This document shows, one piece after another, positions 18,105 through 26,540 of a stretch of 58,182 bases of DNA. The position numbers were made by a program, and so were the translations under genes. The first letter of the stretch is position 1. The number at the start of each line of letters is the position of its first letter. Origin of the DNA: Bacteroidota bacterium (GTDB lineage Bacteria; Bacteroidota; Bacteroidia; NS11-12g; UBA955); NCBI GenBank assembly GCA_947496065.1, contig CANMBF010000015.1:1-58182 (forward strand), read 5' to 3'. Below the pieces are notes generated by a model. The model did not search any database. It saw only the letters and a program-made list of their open reading frames with translations, and was not told the origin of the DNA.

Positions 18105-18575
18105 CTAACAACAGCCTCCTCCTGGCGTGCAGCAATTTGCCTCTGGGGTTAATTCAACTAATTTAATTTTGCGCTTTTCAGCTGGTATACCACAACTATC
18201 AGAAGCCAAACAATCGGTTTGTTTATTCGTTAAAACAAAATCTGAACCATTAAAAGAGAGTCCAAATTTACCAATGGTATCCGCTTGGTATTCTACCTCA
18301 ACCTCTAAGTCTTCGATACCCAAAACCTTTTCAGAAAGCGCAATAATATTCAGTAATTTTTGTGGTTTTAATCGGTGGTCAGTATCATTGGCATTCCACA
18401 ATTGAAAATTGGCAACCTTTTCGTCTCTAACGGTGCCACCACAATCGATAAAATGTTTCGTAATAACACCTACTTCGGTGACGTGAAAATGATCAGGTAC
18501 TTTTGTGCCATTTTCAAGTATAAAATTAACAGCTTCTGCTGTTGCTAAGGTTGATTTGATTTCAGAAAGTTTCAT
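18105..18575 (-). CDS. DUF6428 family protein of arsenic operon
   Basis: The 156-residue product matches the pattern of DUF6428, commonly found beside arsR in Bacteroidota arsenic operons: MKLSEIKSTL, VPDHFHVTEVG, FIDCGGTVRDE, NANDTDHRL. It has a cysteine-rich C-terminal part (CLASDSCGIP, ANCCTP, GGGCC), suitable for thiol coordination of As(III). Whether it is a metallochaperone or a sensor is not known. It lies 28 bases after arsR and three before acr3. Confidence 0.85.
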   Translation of the reverse strand: MKLSEIKSTLATAEAVNFILENGTKVPDHFHVTEVGVITKHFIDCGGTVRDEKVANFQLWNANDTDHRLKPQKLLNIIALSEKVLGIEDLEVEVEYQADTIGKFGLSFNGSDFVLTNKQTDCLASDSCGIPAEKRKIKLVELTPEANCCTPGGGCC

Positions 18576-18603
18576 ATAATTATTTATTTAAAGTTTAATT
18601 GGA

Positions 18604-18942
18604 TTAGCAGCATTCTGCTTTAGATTTTTGTTGACTGATTTTATTGGACAATAGTCCAAAATAGGATTGTATATTGGCTATCGCTTTTTCTTCCAAACAA
18701 TAACAAATGGTATTGCCTTCAATGCTACCTTTGATGATGCCCGCATTTTTCAATTCCTTTAAATGCTGAGAAACCGTTGGCTGGGCTAAGGGCAATTCAT
18801 TCACAATATCACTACAAATACAGCCTTCAGTTTTTAATAAAAACTCAATAATGGCAATACGTGCAGGGTGGGCCATGGCCTTCAATTGATTGGCCAATTC
18901 GTTTTGTTTTTTTGTGAAATGATCTGTTTTAGAAGCGCCCAT
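18604..18942 (-). CDS. arsR: ArsR-family transcriptional repressor
   Basis: The 112-residue winged-helix repressor senses As(III) or Sb(III). The metal-site helix reads EGCICSDIV (Cys41, Cys43), close to the classical ELCVCDL motif, and the recognition helix is QPTVSQHLKELKNAG. A further C-terminal Cys pair (AECC) could bind metalloid too. ATG 18942 was chosen over an upstream extension because it gives a normal ArsR N terminus (MGASKTDHF) and leaves the palindrome at 18955-18966 free as operator. It is first in the operon arsR, DUF6428, acr3, phosphoesterase, methyltransferase. Confidence 0.92.
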   Translation of the reverse strand: MGASKTDHFTKKQNELANQLKAMAHPARIAIIEFLLKTEGCICSDIVNELPLAQPTVSQHLKELKNAGIIKGSIEGNTICYCLEEKAIANIQSYFGLLSNKISQQKSKAECC

Positions 18943-18954
18943 AGTTATATTTAT

Positions 18955-18966
18955 ATATTGCAATAT
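18955..18966. promoter_or_regulatory. Candidate ArsR operator
   Basis: ATATTGCAATAT is a perfect 12-bp palindrome ending 12 bases upstream of the arsR ATG, followed by TACGATAT. Position and AT-rich symmetry fit autoregulation by ArsR. I see no clear TAnnTTTG on this strand, so the promoter itself is not assigned. Confidence 0.55.
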
Positions 18967-18998
18967 TACGATATTAATTTGAAATAAAAAAATGCACA

Positions 18999-19031
18999 AA
19001 AAAAGGTGACTGGTTTCCCAGTCACCTTTTT
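18999..19031 (-). terminator. Terminator of the PhoX-like gene, upstream of arsR
   Basis: AAAAAGGTGACTGG pairs with CCAGTCACCTTTTT around a short loop. Read on the minus strand it ends in T-rich sequence. It lies 14 bases beyond the stop of the gene at 19046 and insulates the ars operon. Confidence 0.8.
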
Positions 19032-19045
19032 AAAATAGTTTCTTA

Positions 19046-22000
19046 TTATTGGTGACTAATTTGATAAGCTACCACGGTAGTTCCGTTGCTTACTCTCAAC
19101 GTATAAATACCTGCTGAAAGATGACTCAAATCAATTGAAGCTATTGTATTTTCATCCTTCTTGCCTACCAACATAGACTTCCCGTTTAAATCAAATAATT
19201 CAAAGTCCAAACTTTCTAAGGCATCAATTACAAGGTAATTTTCTGCTGGATTTGGATACACTTTCAAACCTGGCATTTGCTTTAAGTTCTCAATTGAAGA
19301 ACTTTGTAAAGAAACAGTAATTTGTTCATTGCTACTTACACACTGTGCACTTGCAGTTTCAATAACATTTACAAGTCCTGATGTAAATGAACCCCATTTA
19401 ACACCTATTGCATTGGTGACACCACCAGAAACTTGTGAGCCATTTGTAACTGTCCAATTATAAACACTACCTGGATTATTCAGTACTGAATACGTTTGAA
19501 CAGATTGCTGAGTAGCTGTGGTAGGACCAACAATTGTAGGTTTTGCAACAGTAACAGGATTAAAGTTCTCTTTACGTGCTACTACAATTAAATGACTCTT
19601 ATTGAAAAGAACAGATGTTCCTTTAACATCCTTTTGTGAAGTAGTGGACGCTGCAGGTTCTTGAATTGACAAAAACATGTATTTAAAATCTGGTGTAAAA
19701 GTCATACCTGTTGGTTCAGATCCTGTAGGTGTAGTCATAAATAACTCAATCTTTGGTTCTGCCTGCGTGTGATCTGGTCTTACTAACCAAATATGATTTT
19801 TTCCGCCATCTTGCAATACCCATAAATTACCCTTATCGTCAAATGTTAGGTTATCATTTCCTCCACTCCAATCTTCAGCAATAACGCCTGTACCAAAATT
19901 AATTGGGTAGGTCTCTCCACCAACAAATGTTTTAAAATTAGAAACTGTAGTTCCATCATCTTTAAAACTATAAGTACGTCCTACGCCTTTTGCGGCAAAA
20001 TAAATTTGACCATTAAGTGGACTAATTTCTACATCTTCTACACCATTAAATGCTGTTGCGCCTGCATTTTTAGCTAGTAACTTGGTGTTATTTCTATCCG
20101 ATTTAGTTGTATTTGCTAGGACAACCCAAGTTCCTGTTGTACCAGTTGGATCGCCTTTACCATCTAAAAAATTGTTCAACTTCAATGCGTACAATGTTCC
20201 TGCTGATAAATTAGCCTTTTTAGAAGCAACAAATTTATAAACGTTACCATCTGGCTCGTCTTCACCGTAGTATGAAGTAATGCTATCTTGTTTGAAAACT
20301 ATGTTTTCATGACTCATACGACCCATGGCCCATAATTTTTCTGGTTTGCCATTGCCATATTCTTTAACTTTTCTTGTCTTAGGATCTATTTCTATATTCC
20401 AACCAATGTCTTCATATCCATCGGCATTCACATCACCAATTGGTGCATCCTCTTCGCAAGTAACTGTTGTACCCCAAGGTGTAAGTCCGCCTGAGCAATT
20501 GCTTGCTGTTTTAACCAAGTCGCCACCAAAACTAACTGGCAATACTGAATCTACTACCCAAGTTCCACTTGTACAATTGTAGTGTACATCTAATATAGAT
20601 ACACCACCTGGATTCTTTTCGTGATTAAGCGCAACATACCCTTTTTTACTGCTGTTGTTAATTGGGCTGTATCCAGTAAAATCAAAATTACTTGGAACTA
20701 TGCCTCCCTTACTATAAGCATCGCCTGTTTTTAAGATGGCTTGAAAACGGTGTGTTGTAGGAATACTAATGGTGTCATATTGTTCAATTGGTGTTACAGA
20801 TGTAAAACATGAAATATGACTACTTCCGCCTATACAACCTAGAGCTGCTGCATTGGCTTTATATTTTCTATTGTTTAATGCAAGGTCGAATAATACATCA
20901 GAGCTTAGGCTATCATACTGGTGAATTTCAACAGCAATATAGTTGGTATCTGCTTTTAAAACAGTTTTTGGTAAATAATACAACCAATAAACTCTTTCTT
21001 GTGGGGCTTCAACTATTTTATTAGCTTTTGTTTTAGAAAGAACAGTTCCGGCACTTATATTTTTTCTTACTACTTCTGTTCCATTAATATAAACAACCGC
21101 TCCATCATCACACATTAATTGTAATTCAATTGTGTCTGTCAAGATAGATAAATTTGAAACGACAATTGGTTTGCGGAAATAATTTGTGATGAATCTATTG
21201 CTTGGGTTTCCTTGATTAATATCTGTACCTGTAAATCCTATTTCACCAAATCCTAATGGGCCTTTTCCAAAACTCCATGTTGAGTCATTTTTATAAATAC
21301 TATTCTTCCAAGCAGTTCCTAAATTAAAACCACTGTCAGAATATAGCCAATTCGATTTCTTTACTACTGGATAAGTAGTTAAAGCAATTCTTGGTTTCAT
21401 TACGGGTCCATTGTCACCCATTAAATAATCAATAACCAATAGCGGTGCTTTTGGTGCATCTCCATCGTAAGATTCAACTTCGCGTGTGCCAGTGCCATTT
21501 AAGAAAAAGGCCATCGAATTTCCACTTTTCCAACCTGCTCTGTTAACCAAATTTTCTATAATAGGTTTTAAATTACTTGTTCTTTGATCCGCTGTTGCTG
21601 AACCTACAGTTGACCAAGAGGTTCCAGAAACATTCCAAATAATTGAATCTTGTGTCTTTATTCTTTTAGTAATATTGTAGGCAGATGAAGGATTAAAAAT
21701 TGATGGTGTATCATTGGCTTCACCTTTAATGGTAATAACACAAGGGTTTGCGTTTTTATTAATTGCATCTACTGTAAATTGGATGTATGCATTCTGAATG
21801 ATCGCCCCTTGAGGTAAATTAATATTATTAAAACGGATACCTGCTGTTTGAGGATCATTGCCAGTTGATTCTGTTCCAAGTTCTAAATCTGAACTTCCAG
21901 GATCTAAACTTCCAACAGTCTTTGCTTGGGTTTGTCCAGCTTTAGCAGGTGTCCATTCTTCTTGATCGTCATCTGCGGCACTAACACGAATAGAAAGAGT

Positions 22001-23254
22001 ACTTGTAGGGATGAATTCTATAACTAGTAATGGCGCTTTCGGTGCGTCTCCATCATAGGATTCTACTTCTCTGGTTCCTGTTCCATACATATAAAATGCC
22101 AACGGATTGCCCGATTTCCAACCATTTCTCATGATCAAGGATTGTACAATGGCTTTTAAATTTGATGTTCTTTGTTCTGTTGTTGCTGCACCAACAGTAC
22201 TCCAAGAAGTTCCAGAAACTGCCCAACTTACTGAATCCGTTGTTTTTGTTCTTGAACTAATGTTGTAAGCACTTGCAGGATTATACATAACAGCACTATC
22301 ACTAGCCTCTCCTTTAATAAGTATATTACAAGGACTATTATTCTTGCCAATGGCATCAACCGTAAATTGAATATAGGCATTGGTAATTAAAGACCCTTTA
22401 GGAATATTGATGTTGGTAAAACGCATTCCAACCATTTGGGGATCATTGCCGGTAGACTCAGCTCCAAATTCTAAATCTGAACTGCCTGGATCAAGACTTC
22501 CTACAGTTTTCGACTGCGTTTGACCTGACTTAGCAGGCAACCATTCCTCTTGATCATCATCGGCCGCATTAATTCTACTCATAATGGTTTTTGGTTCAAT
22601 GTAATTGATTACCAACATCGCTGCTTTAGGGGCATCGCCATCAAATGATTCAACTTCGCGAGTACCTGAACCATACATTAAAAACGTTAGTGGATTTCCA
22701 GATTTCCAACCACCACGATTCATTATTTGTTCTAATAAGAGTTTGATATTAGGCGTCCTTTGTTCTGTAGATGCAGCTCCAACGGTAGCCCAACTTGAAC
22801 CAGTAACAATCCATACAATTGAATCGCTCGTTTTTGAACGAGAAGAAATATTGTAAGAGACAGCAGGATTAAAGATTACTGAACTATCGCTCGCTTCTCC
22901 TTTAATGTATATCTTACAAGGATCATTATTTTTTCCAATGGCATCAACTGTAAATTGTATGTAGGCACTAAGAATGATTGACCCTTTTGGAATATTGATG
23001 TTGGTAAAACGCATTCCAACCATTTGAGGATCATTGCCAGAAGCTTCAGTTCCAAATTCTAGATCGGAGCTACCAGGATCAAGACTTCCGATGGTTTTCG
23101 ATTGTGTTTGTCCTGACTTTGCTGGCAGCCACTCCTCTTGATCATCATCTGCAGTTCCTATTCGAACATTCAATGTTTTTTGACCAAATAGATTTGGTGT
23201 TACCAGAAATGCCATAGAAAAAATGGCCGTAAATAGTAAATTTTTAAACTTCAT
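19046..23254 (-). CDS. T9SS-exported PhoX/DUF839-like protein with three tandem N-terminal modules
   Basis: The 1402-residue product has a signal peptide (MKFKNLLFTA to LFGQ). Three near-identical modules of about 197 residues follow (starting near 30, 227 and 424), each with DDDQEEW, SLDPGSSDLE, IQFTVDAI, GWKSGN and TREVES. A jelly-roll-like segment (about 620-790; DDGAVVYINGTEV) is next. The PhoX/DUF839-like domain (about 800-1230) has NHEKNPGGV, TCEEDAPIGD and DDKGNLWVLQDGG, followed by a PKD-like domain. The T9SS type A tail has LKVYPNPAENYLVI and LSAGIYTLRV. PhoX enzymes are secreted phosphatases; activity and substrate here are inferred, and the repeats may bind polymer or surface. Confidence 0.85.
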   Translation of the reverse strand: MKFKNLLFTAIFSMAFLVTPNLFGQKTLNVRIGTADDDQEEWLPAKSGQTQSKTIGSLDPGSSDLEFGTEASGNDPQMVGMRFTNINIPKGSIILSAYIQFTVDAIGKNNDPCKIYIKGEASDSSVIFNPAVSYNISSRSKTSDSIVWIVTGSSWATVGAASTEQRTPNIKLLLEQIMNRGGWKSGNPLTFLMYGSGTREVESFDGDAPKAAMLVINYIEPKTIMSRINAADDDQEEWLPAKSGQTQSKTVGSLDPGSSDLEFGAESTGNDPQMVGMRFTNINIPKGSLITNAYIQFTVDAIGKNNSPCNILIKGEASDSAVMYNPASAYNISSRTKTTDSVSWAVSGTSWSTVGAATTEQRTSNLKAIVQSLIMRNGWKSGNPLAFYMYGTGTREVESYDGDAPKAPLLVIEFIPTSTLSIRVSAADDDQEEWTPAKAGQTQAKTVGSLDPGSSDLELGTESTGNDPQTAGIRFNNINLPQGAIIQNAYIQFTVDAINKNANPCVITIKGEANDTPSIFNPSSAYNITKRIKTQDSIIWNVSGTSWSTVGSATADQRTSNLKPIIENLVNRAGWKSGNSMAFFLNGTGTREVESYDGDAPKAPLLVIDYLMGDNGPVMKPRIALTTYPVVKKSNWLYSDSGFNLGTAWKNSIYKNDSTWSFGKGPLGFGEIGFTGTDINQGNPSNRFITNYFRKPIVVSNLSILTDTIELQLMCDDGAVVYINGTEVVRKNISAGTVLSKTKANKIVEAPQERVYWLYYLPKTVLKADTNYIAVEIHQYDSLSSDVLFDLALNNRKYKANAAALGCIGGSSHISCFTSVTPIEQYDTISIPTTHRFQAILKTGDAYSKGGIVPSNFDFTGYSPINNSSKKGYVALNHEKNPGGVSILDVHYNCTSGTWVVDSVLPVSFGGDLVKTASNCSGGLTPWGTTVTCEEDAPIGDVNADGYEDIGWNIEIDPKTRKVKEYGNGKPEKLWAMGRMSHENIVFKQDSITSYYGEDEPDGNVYKFVASKKANLSAGTLYALKLNNFLDGKGDPTGTTGTWVVLANTTKSDRNNTKLLAKNAGATAFNGVEDVEISPLNGQIYFAAKGVGRTYSFKDDGTTVSNFKTFVGGETYPINFGTGVIAEDWSGGNDNLTFDDKGNLWVLQDGGKNHIWLVRPDHTQAEPKIELFMTTPTGSEPTGMTFTPDFKYMFLSIQEPAASTTSQKDVKGTSVLFNKSHLIVVARKENFNPVTVAKPTIVGPTTATQQSVQTYSVLNNPGSVYNWTVTNGSQVSGGVTNAIGVKWGSFTSGLVNVIETASAQCVSSNEQITVSLQSSSIENLKQMPGLKVYPNPAENYLVIDALESLDFELFDLNGKSMLVGKKDENTIASIDLSHLSAGIYTLRVSNGTTVVAYQISHQ

Positions 23255-23580
23255 TTTGATTATATTTTAACATAACAAAATAAGGTTAGCAATGTGAAAA
23301 CTATGTGAAATTGAGATTAAATTTGATTCTCAAATCAGTTAAATAAAAAACAATTTTATGTTACCTTAATATATGCAAAATAATAATCAACTAATTATTA
23401 CCGCATTAATTAAAAATAAATTAATAATGGCAAATACAGCATTTAGCATGCTAAAAAGAATTATAACAATAAGAAAATCTAAAAAAAAGGAAAGTTGAGC
23501 TTTTAAAATTTGTTAAGTAAACGCTATACTTTTAAAGAAGGTCATCTTCGATTTGCTACTAATTTCTTATCTAACTTTAT
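23255..23580. other. AT-rich intergenic region
   Basis: This is about 325 bases upstream of the PhoX-like gene, very AT-rich and with no coding frame of note. I see no repeats or RNA structure. It probably holds the promoter of the minus-strand gene, which I could not place. Confidence 0.5.
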
Positions 23581-23588
23581 TATCTTCG
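23581..23588 (+). promoter_or_regulatory. Likely -7 element of tRNA transcript
   Basis: TATCTTCG followed by CAGCCGC resembles the -7 region of Bacteroidota tRNA promoters (TAnnTTTG with one mismatch). It lies about ten bases before the truncated tRNA and 45 before the intact one. An upstream TTTG at 23552-23555 is spaced more widely than usual. Confidence 0.4.
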
Positions 23589-23597
23589 CAGCCGCTT

Positions 23598-23633
23598 GGC
23601 TCTTTAGTTCAATGGATAGAATATCTGCAAAAT
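23598..23633 (+). pseudogene. Truncated tRNA-Arg-like 5' half
   Basis: The sequence has tRNA order: acceptor strand GGCTCTT, TA, D-stem GTTC, loop AATGGATA, D-stem GAAT, then TCTGC as the 5' strand of an anticodon stem. It stops before an anticodon and runs directly into the intact tRNA-Arg at 23634. TAGTTCAA and GGATAGAATA are shared with the intact tRNA. It is a remnant of a related tRNA, left by duplication, recombination or deletion. Confidence 0.6.
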
Positions 23634-23705
23634 GGTCTCGTAGTTCAACGGATAGAATAGATGTTTCCTAAACATTTGATAGCAGTTCGATTCTGCTCGA
23701 GACTA
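23634..23705 (+). tRNA. tRNA-Arg (anticodon CCT)
   Basis: The cloverleaf folds by hand. Acceptor GGTCTCG pairs with CGAGACT (one G-U), and the D-stem is GTTC/GAAT. Anticodon stem GATGT/ACATT holds loop TTCCTAA, giving anticodon CCT (Arg, codon AGG). T-stem AGCAG/CTGCT holds TTCGATT, and the discriminator is A. CCA is not encoded. A terminator follows. Confidence 0.93.
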
Positions 23706-23709
23706 CTAC

Positions 23710-23750
23710 AAAAACTAACAATCCCGCTTTAGGCGGGATTTTTAGTTTTT
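23710..23750 (+). terminator. Terminator after tRNA-Arg
   Basis: ATCCCGC and GCGGGAT pair around TTTAG and are followed by TTTTAG and TTTTT. Outer bases AAAAACTA and TAGTTTTT extend the stem. Confidence 0.85.
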
Positions 23751-23756
23751 GTTGCT

Positions 23757-23795
23757 CTGTGGCGTGTCCGCAACTTGTTGCGGACTCTGCCACAG
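23757..23795. repeat. Two-part inverted repeat after the tRNA
   Basis: CTGTGGC (23757-23763) pairs with GCCACAG (23789-23795), and inside it GTCCGCAAC (23766-23774) pairs with GTTGCGGAC (23777-23785). The strong stem-loop has no T run, so it looks like a dispersed intergenic palindrome and not a terminator. The bases from 23796 to 24018 hold nothing I can name. Confidence 0.65.
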
Positions 23796-24018
23796 GGCAG
23801 TTATGACATAACAATTCAGGGTTAACTTGTACCGTTAGACAATGAAGCCTTACTCTAACGCTAAACTATAATTTAAACTAAGAAATTATATTTAGGTAAG
23901 AAATGCGGGGCGCAGGGGAATGAAACATTCAACCAGGTATTTAAAGACCCTTCAATTGAGAAATATTGACTCGGAATTTTTAACCTATTTTGATTTATTC
24001 TTGCTTGGGCAATATCAA

Positions 24019-24999
24019 TTAATCTAAAATTCTATCAATTATTTTGGTTATAATTTCTTGCGTATTCTGATCGTAATTTATCCGTTTCAATGCAAGGGCT
24101 TTATTGAAAATATCGATGCATATATTCATCCTTTCAAGGTACTCTGCAGTACTCATGTTCTGGATGTAATCAAGCAATTCATCCGTGTTTTTATATTGAA
24201 CAGTATCTATAAAACTATTTTTGGGGAAGGTTTCATAGATAGTTGAGTTAAAGCTACTGTAAATAGGTAAACAATAAGCCTGAATTGCATGCCATATTTT
24301 CTCGGTGACGTAATAAGGCTCGGCAGTATTTTCCAAACACAGATTAAATTTATAGCCTTTGAGTATTTCCATTTTTTCAATCCACCATGGTCTTTGTTTT
24401 TCAAAACCAAATCCTGAATTATCAAGGGCATAATTTGCAGGCCACTTGTTCCCATAAAGATCAACTTGCTTTCTCAAATAACCTGCCATAGCAATTTCAC
24501 ATCTTTGCCTAGAGAGGTCTATGTTTATTCCTCCTTTCATCAATTTGGTCTTTTGTTCTAATGTATAAGTGAAAAGGGCGGCAATTTTATTCTTTTTGTT
24601 AAATGATTCTAATTGCTCTAAACTAATATTAGGAAGCTCAGAATTAATATCAATACCAAGATTATTAATATTGTCAAAGTGATAGGAGCCCAAAAAGTGC
24701 AAATTGTTCCAGAATACATCCTTGCTATAGACATTCATTATCTTAATCATTGGAAAACCTAATGGCAGCTTAATCTCATTCCTGAAGAAGGTGTCATATC
24801 GCGGCTCATTTGTCCAAACCAAGAATTTTTTTGTTGGATACCTAAATATGTATGGTAACAACTTTTTATAACTATGGGCCATAATCACATCTGATTCTGA
24901 GCTGAGCATGGTCAAAGAATAGCCCATTCCTTTCATTATTGCCAGAGAAATTTCATCCCTAAATATACTCATATCAGATTTAGCCAAATATATCTTCAC
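24019..24999 (-). CDS. GT10-family glycosyltransferase (alpha-1,3/4-fucosyltransferase-like)
   Basis: This family transfers fucose from GDP-fucose to GlcNAc or Glc in surface glycans. The 326-residue product has the GT10 signature YKFNLCLENTAEPYYVTEKI (residues 216-235) continuing into WHAIQAYCLPIYSS, plus an early VWTNEP motif. It is soluble, with no signal peptide, like bacterial FucT enzymes. It lies 47 bases downstream of another glycosyltransferase on the same strand, so the two probably form a small glycan-decorating unit. Acceptor unknown; fucose as donor is inferred from the family. Confidence 0.85.
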   Translation of the reverse strand: MKIYLAKSDMSIFRDEISLAIMKGMGYSLTMLSSESDVIMAHSYKKLLPYIFRYPTKKFLVWTNEPRYDTFFRNEIKLPLGFPMIKIMNVYSKDVFWNNLHFLGSYHFDNINNLGIDINSELPNISLEQLESFNKKNKIAALFTYTLEQKTKLMKGGINIDLSRQRCEIAMAGYLRKQVDLYGNKWPANYALDNSGFGFEKQRPWWIEKMEILKGYKFNLCLENTAEPYYVTEKIWHAIQAYCLPIYSSFNSTIYETFPKNSFIDTVQYKNTDELLDYIQNMSTAEYLERMNICIDIFNKALALKRINYDQNTQEIITKIIDRILD

Positions 25000-25046
25000 A
25001 ACAGTTACTGTCTAAAAATGTAATTATTATTCAAAACATTACCAAC

Positions 25047-26021
25047 TTAATTTCTTTGATAAAAACGACCAATAGCAATACAAATTTTAAGTGATATTTT
25101 TCTAAAAAATATTTTACTTTTCGTGGCTACAGGAATTGGACCAGCCATAGAATTCCAGTATCCAATATCTACCTTCCTTGGAGGCATCCCTTTCAACATT
25201 TGTTTATATGGATTCCATTTCCAAGGCTTATCCGAGCCAATCGCGTGGTACATTAATACAAGTCCTCCAACGAATCCCATACCATCTTTCCCTAGAAAAC
25301 TAATATTCTTGTCACAAGCTTCTAGTGCAGCATTAAGCGCATCTTGATCGGTTTTAACGAAAGGACTGAATGGACCTCCAACTTTATCAAGCATAGCCAA
25401 ATCTTCATCGGTGAAAATAGAACGATTGAGTCCTCCAATCAGAGGAGCTATTGTTTCTTGCACTTTTTTCCATAAATCCAGAAAATTACGATCCTTTATG
25501 TTTAAGCCTAGAAAACCTGCATTTACATAGATACTGTCCTTGAATCGGAGTTCAATGCCCTTCTCGCTAAAGTATCTGCGCCACGCTACTCTCCGTGGAT
25601 TGAATTCAGATAATGGAGAATTGATATCCTCAGATACTGCAATTCCGCAATTAGCCCATTCTTCAAATAATGCCCATGGGCGAACAACCACAATATCTGG
25701 ATCGAAATAATATAAATTGTCTGTATTCTTCTCGGGACCATCCCACAACTGCATCATAAAATCGGGCTTGAAATTCGTTAAGTGGTAATCGGTGTTTAAG
25801 GCCATAAAATGGAGCATTAGTCCCTCTCCAAGCTTCATAGACTTACAATTTTCTATCGCCAAATCAGGATTATGCGTTGCCGAAGAAGCCCATGAAGGAA
25901 GTTCTCCCCTATATCCAGCATATAGATTTCCTCTGAAACCCTGCTCATACAATGAGTTTGTAAGTGCCGCTAAACCGAAATGATATTGGCCTTCAAATAA
26001 AGTGCAGATTGCTGATGACAT
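25047..26021 (-). CDS. GT-A fold glycosyltransferase (GT8-like)
   Basis: The 324-residue product begins SSAICTLFEGQYHFGLAAL, a nucleotide-sugar binding start. It carries the metal-binding motif YYFDPDIVVV (Asp107, Asp109), then YVNAGFLGLN and DEDLAMLD, and MYHAIGSDKPWKW near the end, as in GT8-type retaining transferases. It probably adds sugars to a surface glycan together with the GT10 gene 47 bases downstream. No membrane segment is seen. Donor and acceptor are not readable from sequence, and the exact CAZy family is uncertain. Confidence 0.72.
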   Translation of the reverse strand: MSSAICTLFEGQYHFGLAALTNSLYEQGFRGNLYAGYRGELPSWASSATHNPDLAIENCKSMKLGEGLMLHFMALNTDYHLTNFKPDFMMQLWDGPEKNTDNLYYFDPDIVVVRPWALFEEWANCGIAVSEDINSPLSEFNPRRVAWRRYFSEKGIELRFKDSIYVNAGFLGLNIKDRNFLDLWKKVQETIAPLIGGLNRSIFTDEDLAMLDKVGGPFSPFVKTDQDALNAALEACDKNISFLGKDGMGFVGGLVLMYHAIGSDKPWKWNPYKQMLKGMPPRKVDIGYWNSMAGPIPVATKSKIFFRKISLKICIAIGRFYQRN

Positions 26022-26510
26022 GTTTTCTAATACTGTTTTTCTAATTTATAAAACTACTTTAAATTTATAAAACTTAATTTAAGTGCTTTAGAATTTGATA
26101 AAATGTAATTTTTTATTGAAAACAAATTGCTTAATTGTTGTTGATATATAATTCTCGAGTTAACTTTAGCATGTTGCTTTTGAAGTTTTATATTAGGTGT
26201 TTTCGACATTTTTAATAAGTTTGAAAGCACAAATATAGTACAATTTTTCTTACATTATTCATCAAATAAATCTATCCTATTTATTTGATTATCTGTTTTT
26301 TATACCTATTTGAATTAAACAGAAAAGGTACTTACAAAACATTTAATTTAGGTTCTACTACTAAATGGCTACTACAAAATCTTAAATCTTGTTGAAAGCG
26401 AGATTTTAAGTTTTTATTGCCCTGTTGTTAAAGAAGTCAAATTCACAATTTGATTCCTTTATTTTGGACATCTTGAATTTTGTCCTATTTCATTTCTATA
26501 TAAAATCATA
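26022..26510. other. AT-rich intergenic region with short repeats and a hairpin
   Basis: It holds a direct repeat AATTTATAAAACT (26043-26055 and 26062-26074). A hairpin near 26389-26415 (CTTAAATCT with AGATTTTAAG, then TTTTT) could terminate leftward or rightward transcription. No coding frame is convincing. Confidence 0.5.
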
Positions 26511-26518
26511 TAATTTTG
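26511..26518 (+). promoter_or_regulatory. Candidate -7 element of beta-barrel gene
   Basis: TAATTTTG matches TAnnTTTG exactly and ends 22 bases before the ATG at 26541. No good TTTG lies at the right distance upstream, so this rests on the -7 element alone. Confidence 0.4.
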
Positions 26519-26540
26519 AAATAACTAATCAACATACAAT

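Noticed and set aside
26350-26385. tRNA 3'-half remnant upstream of the beta-barrel gene
   Set aside because: GGTTCTACTACT resembles a T-arm and the sequence CTACTACAAAA matches the bases after tRNA-Arg, but the T-stem does not pair properly and conserved loop bases are wrong.
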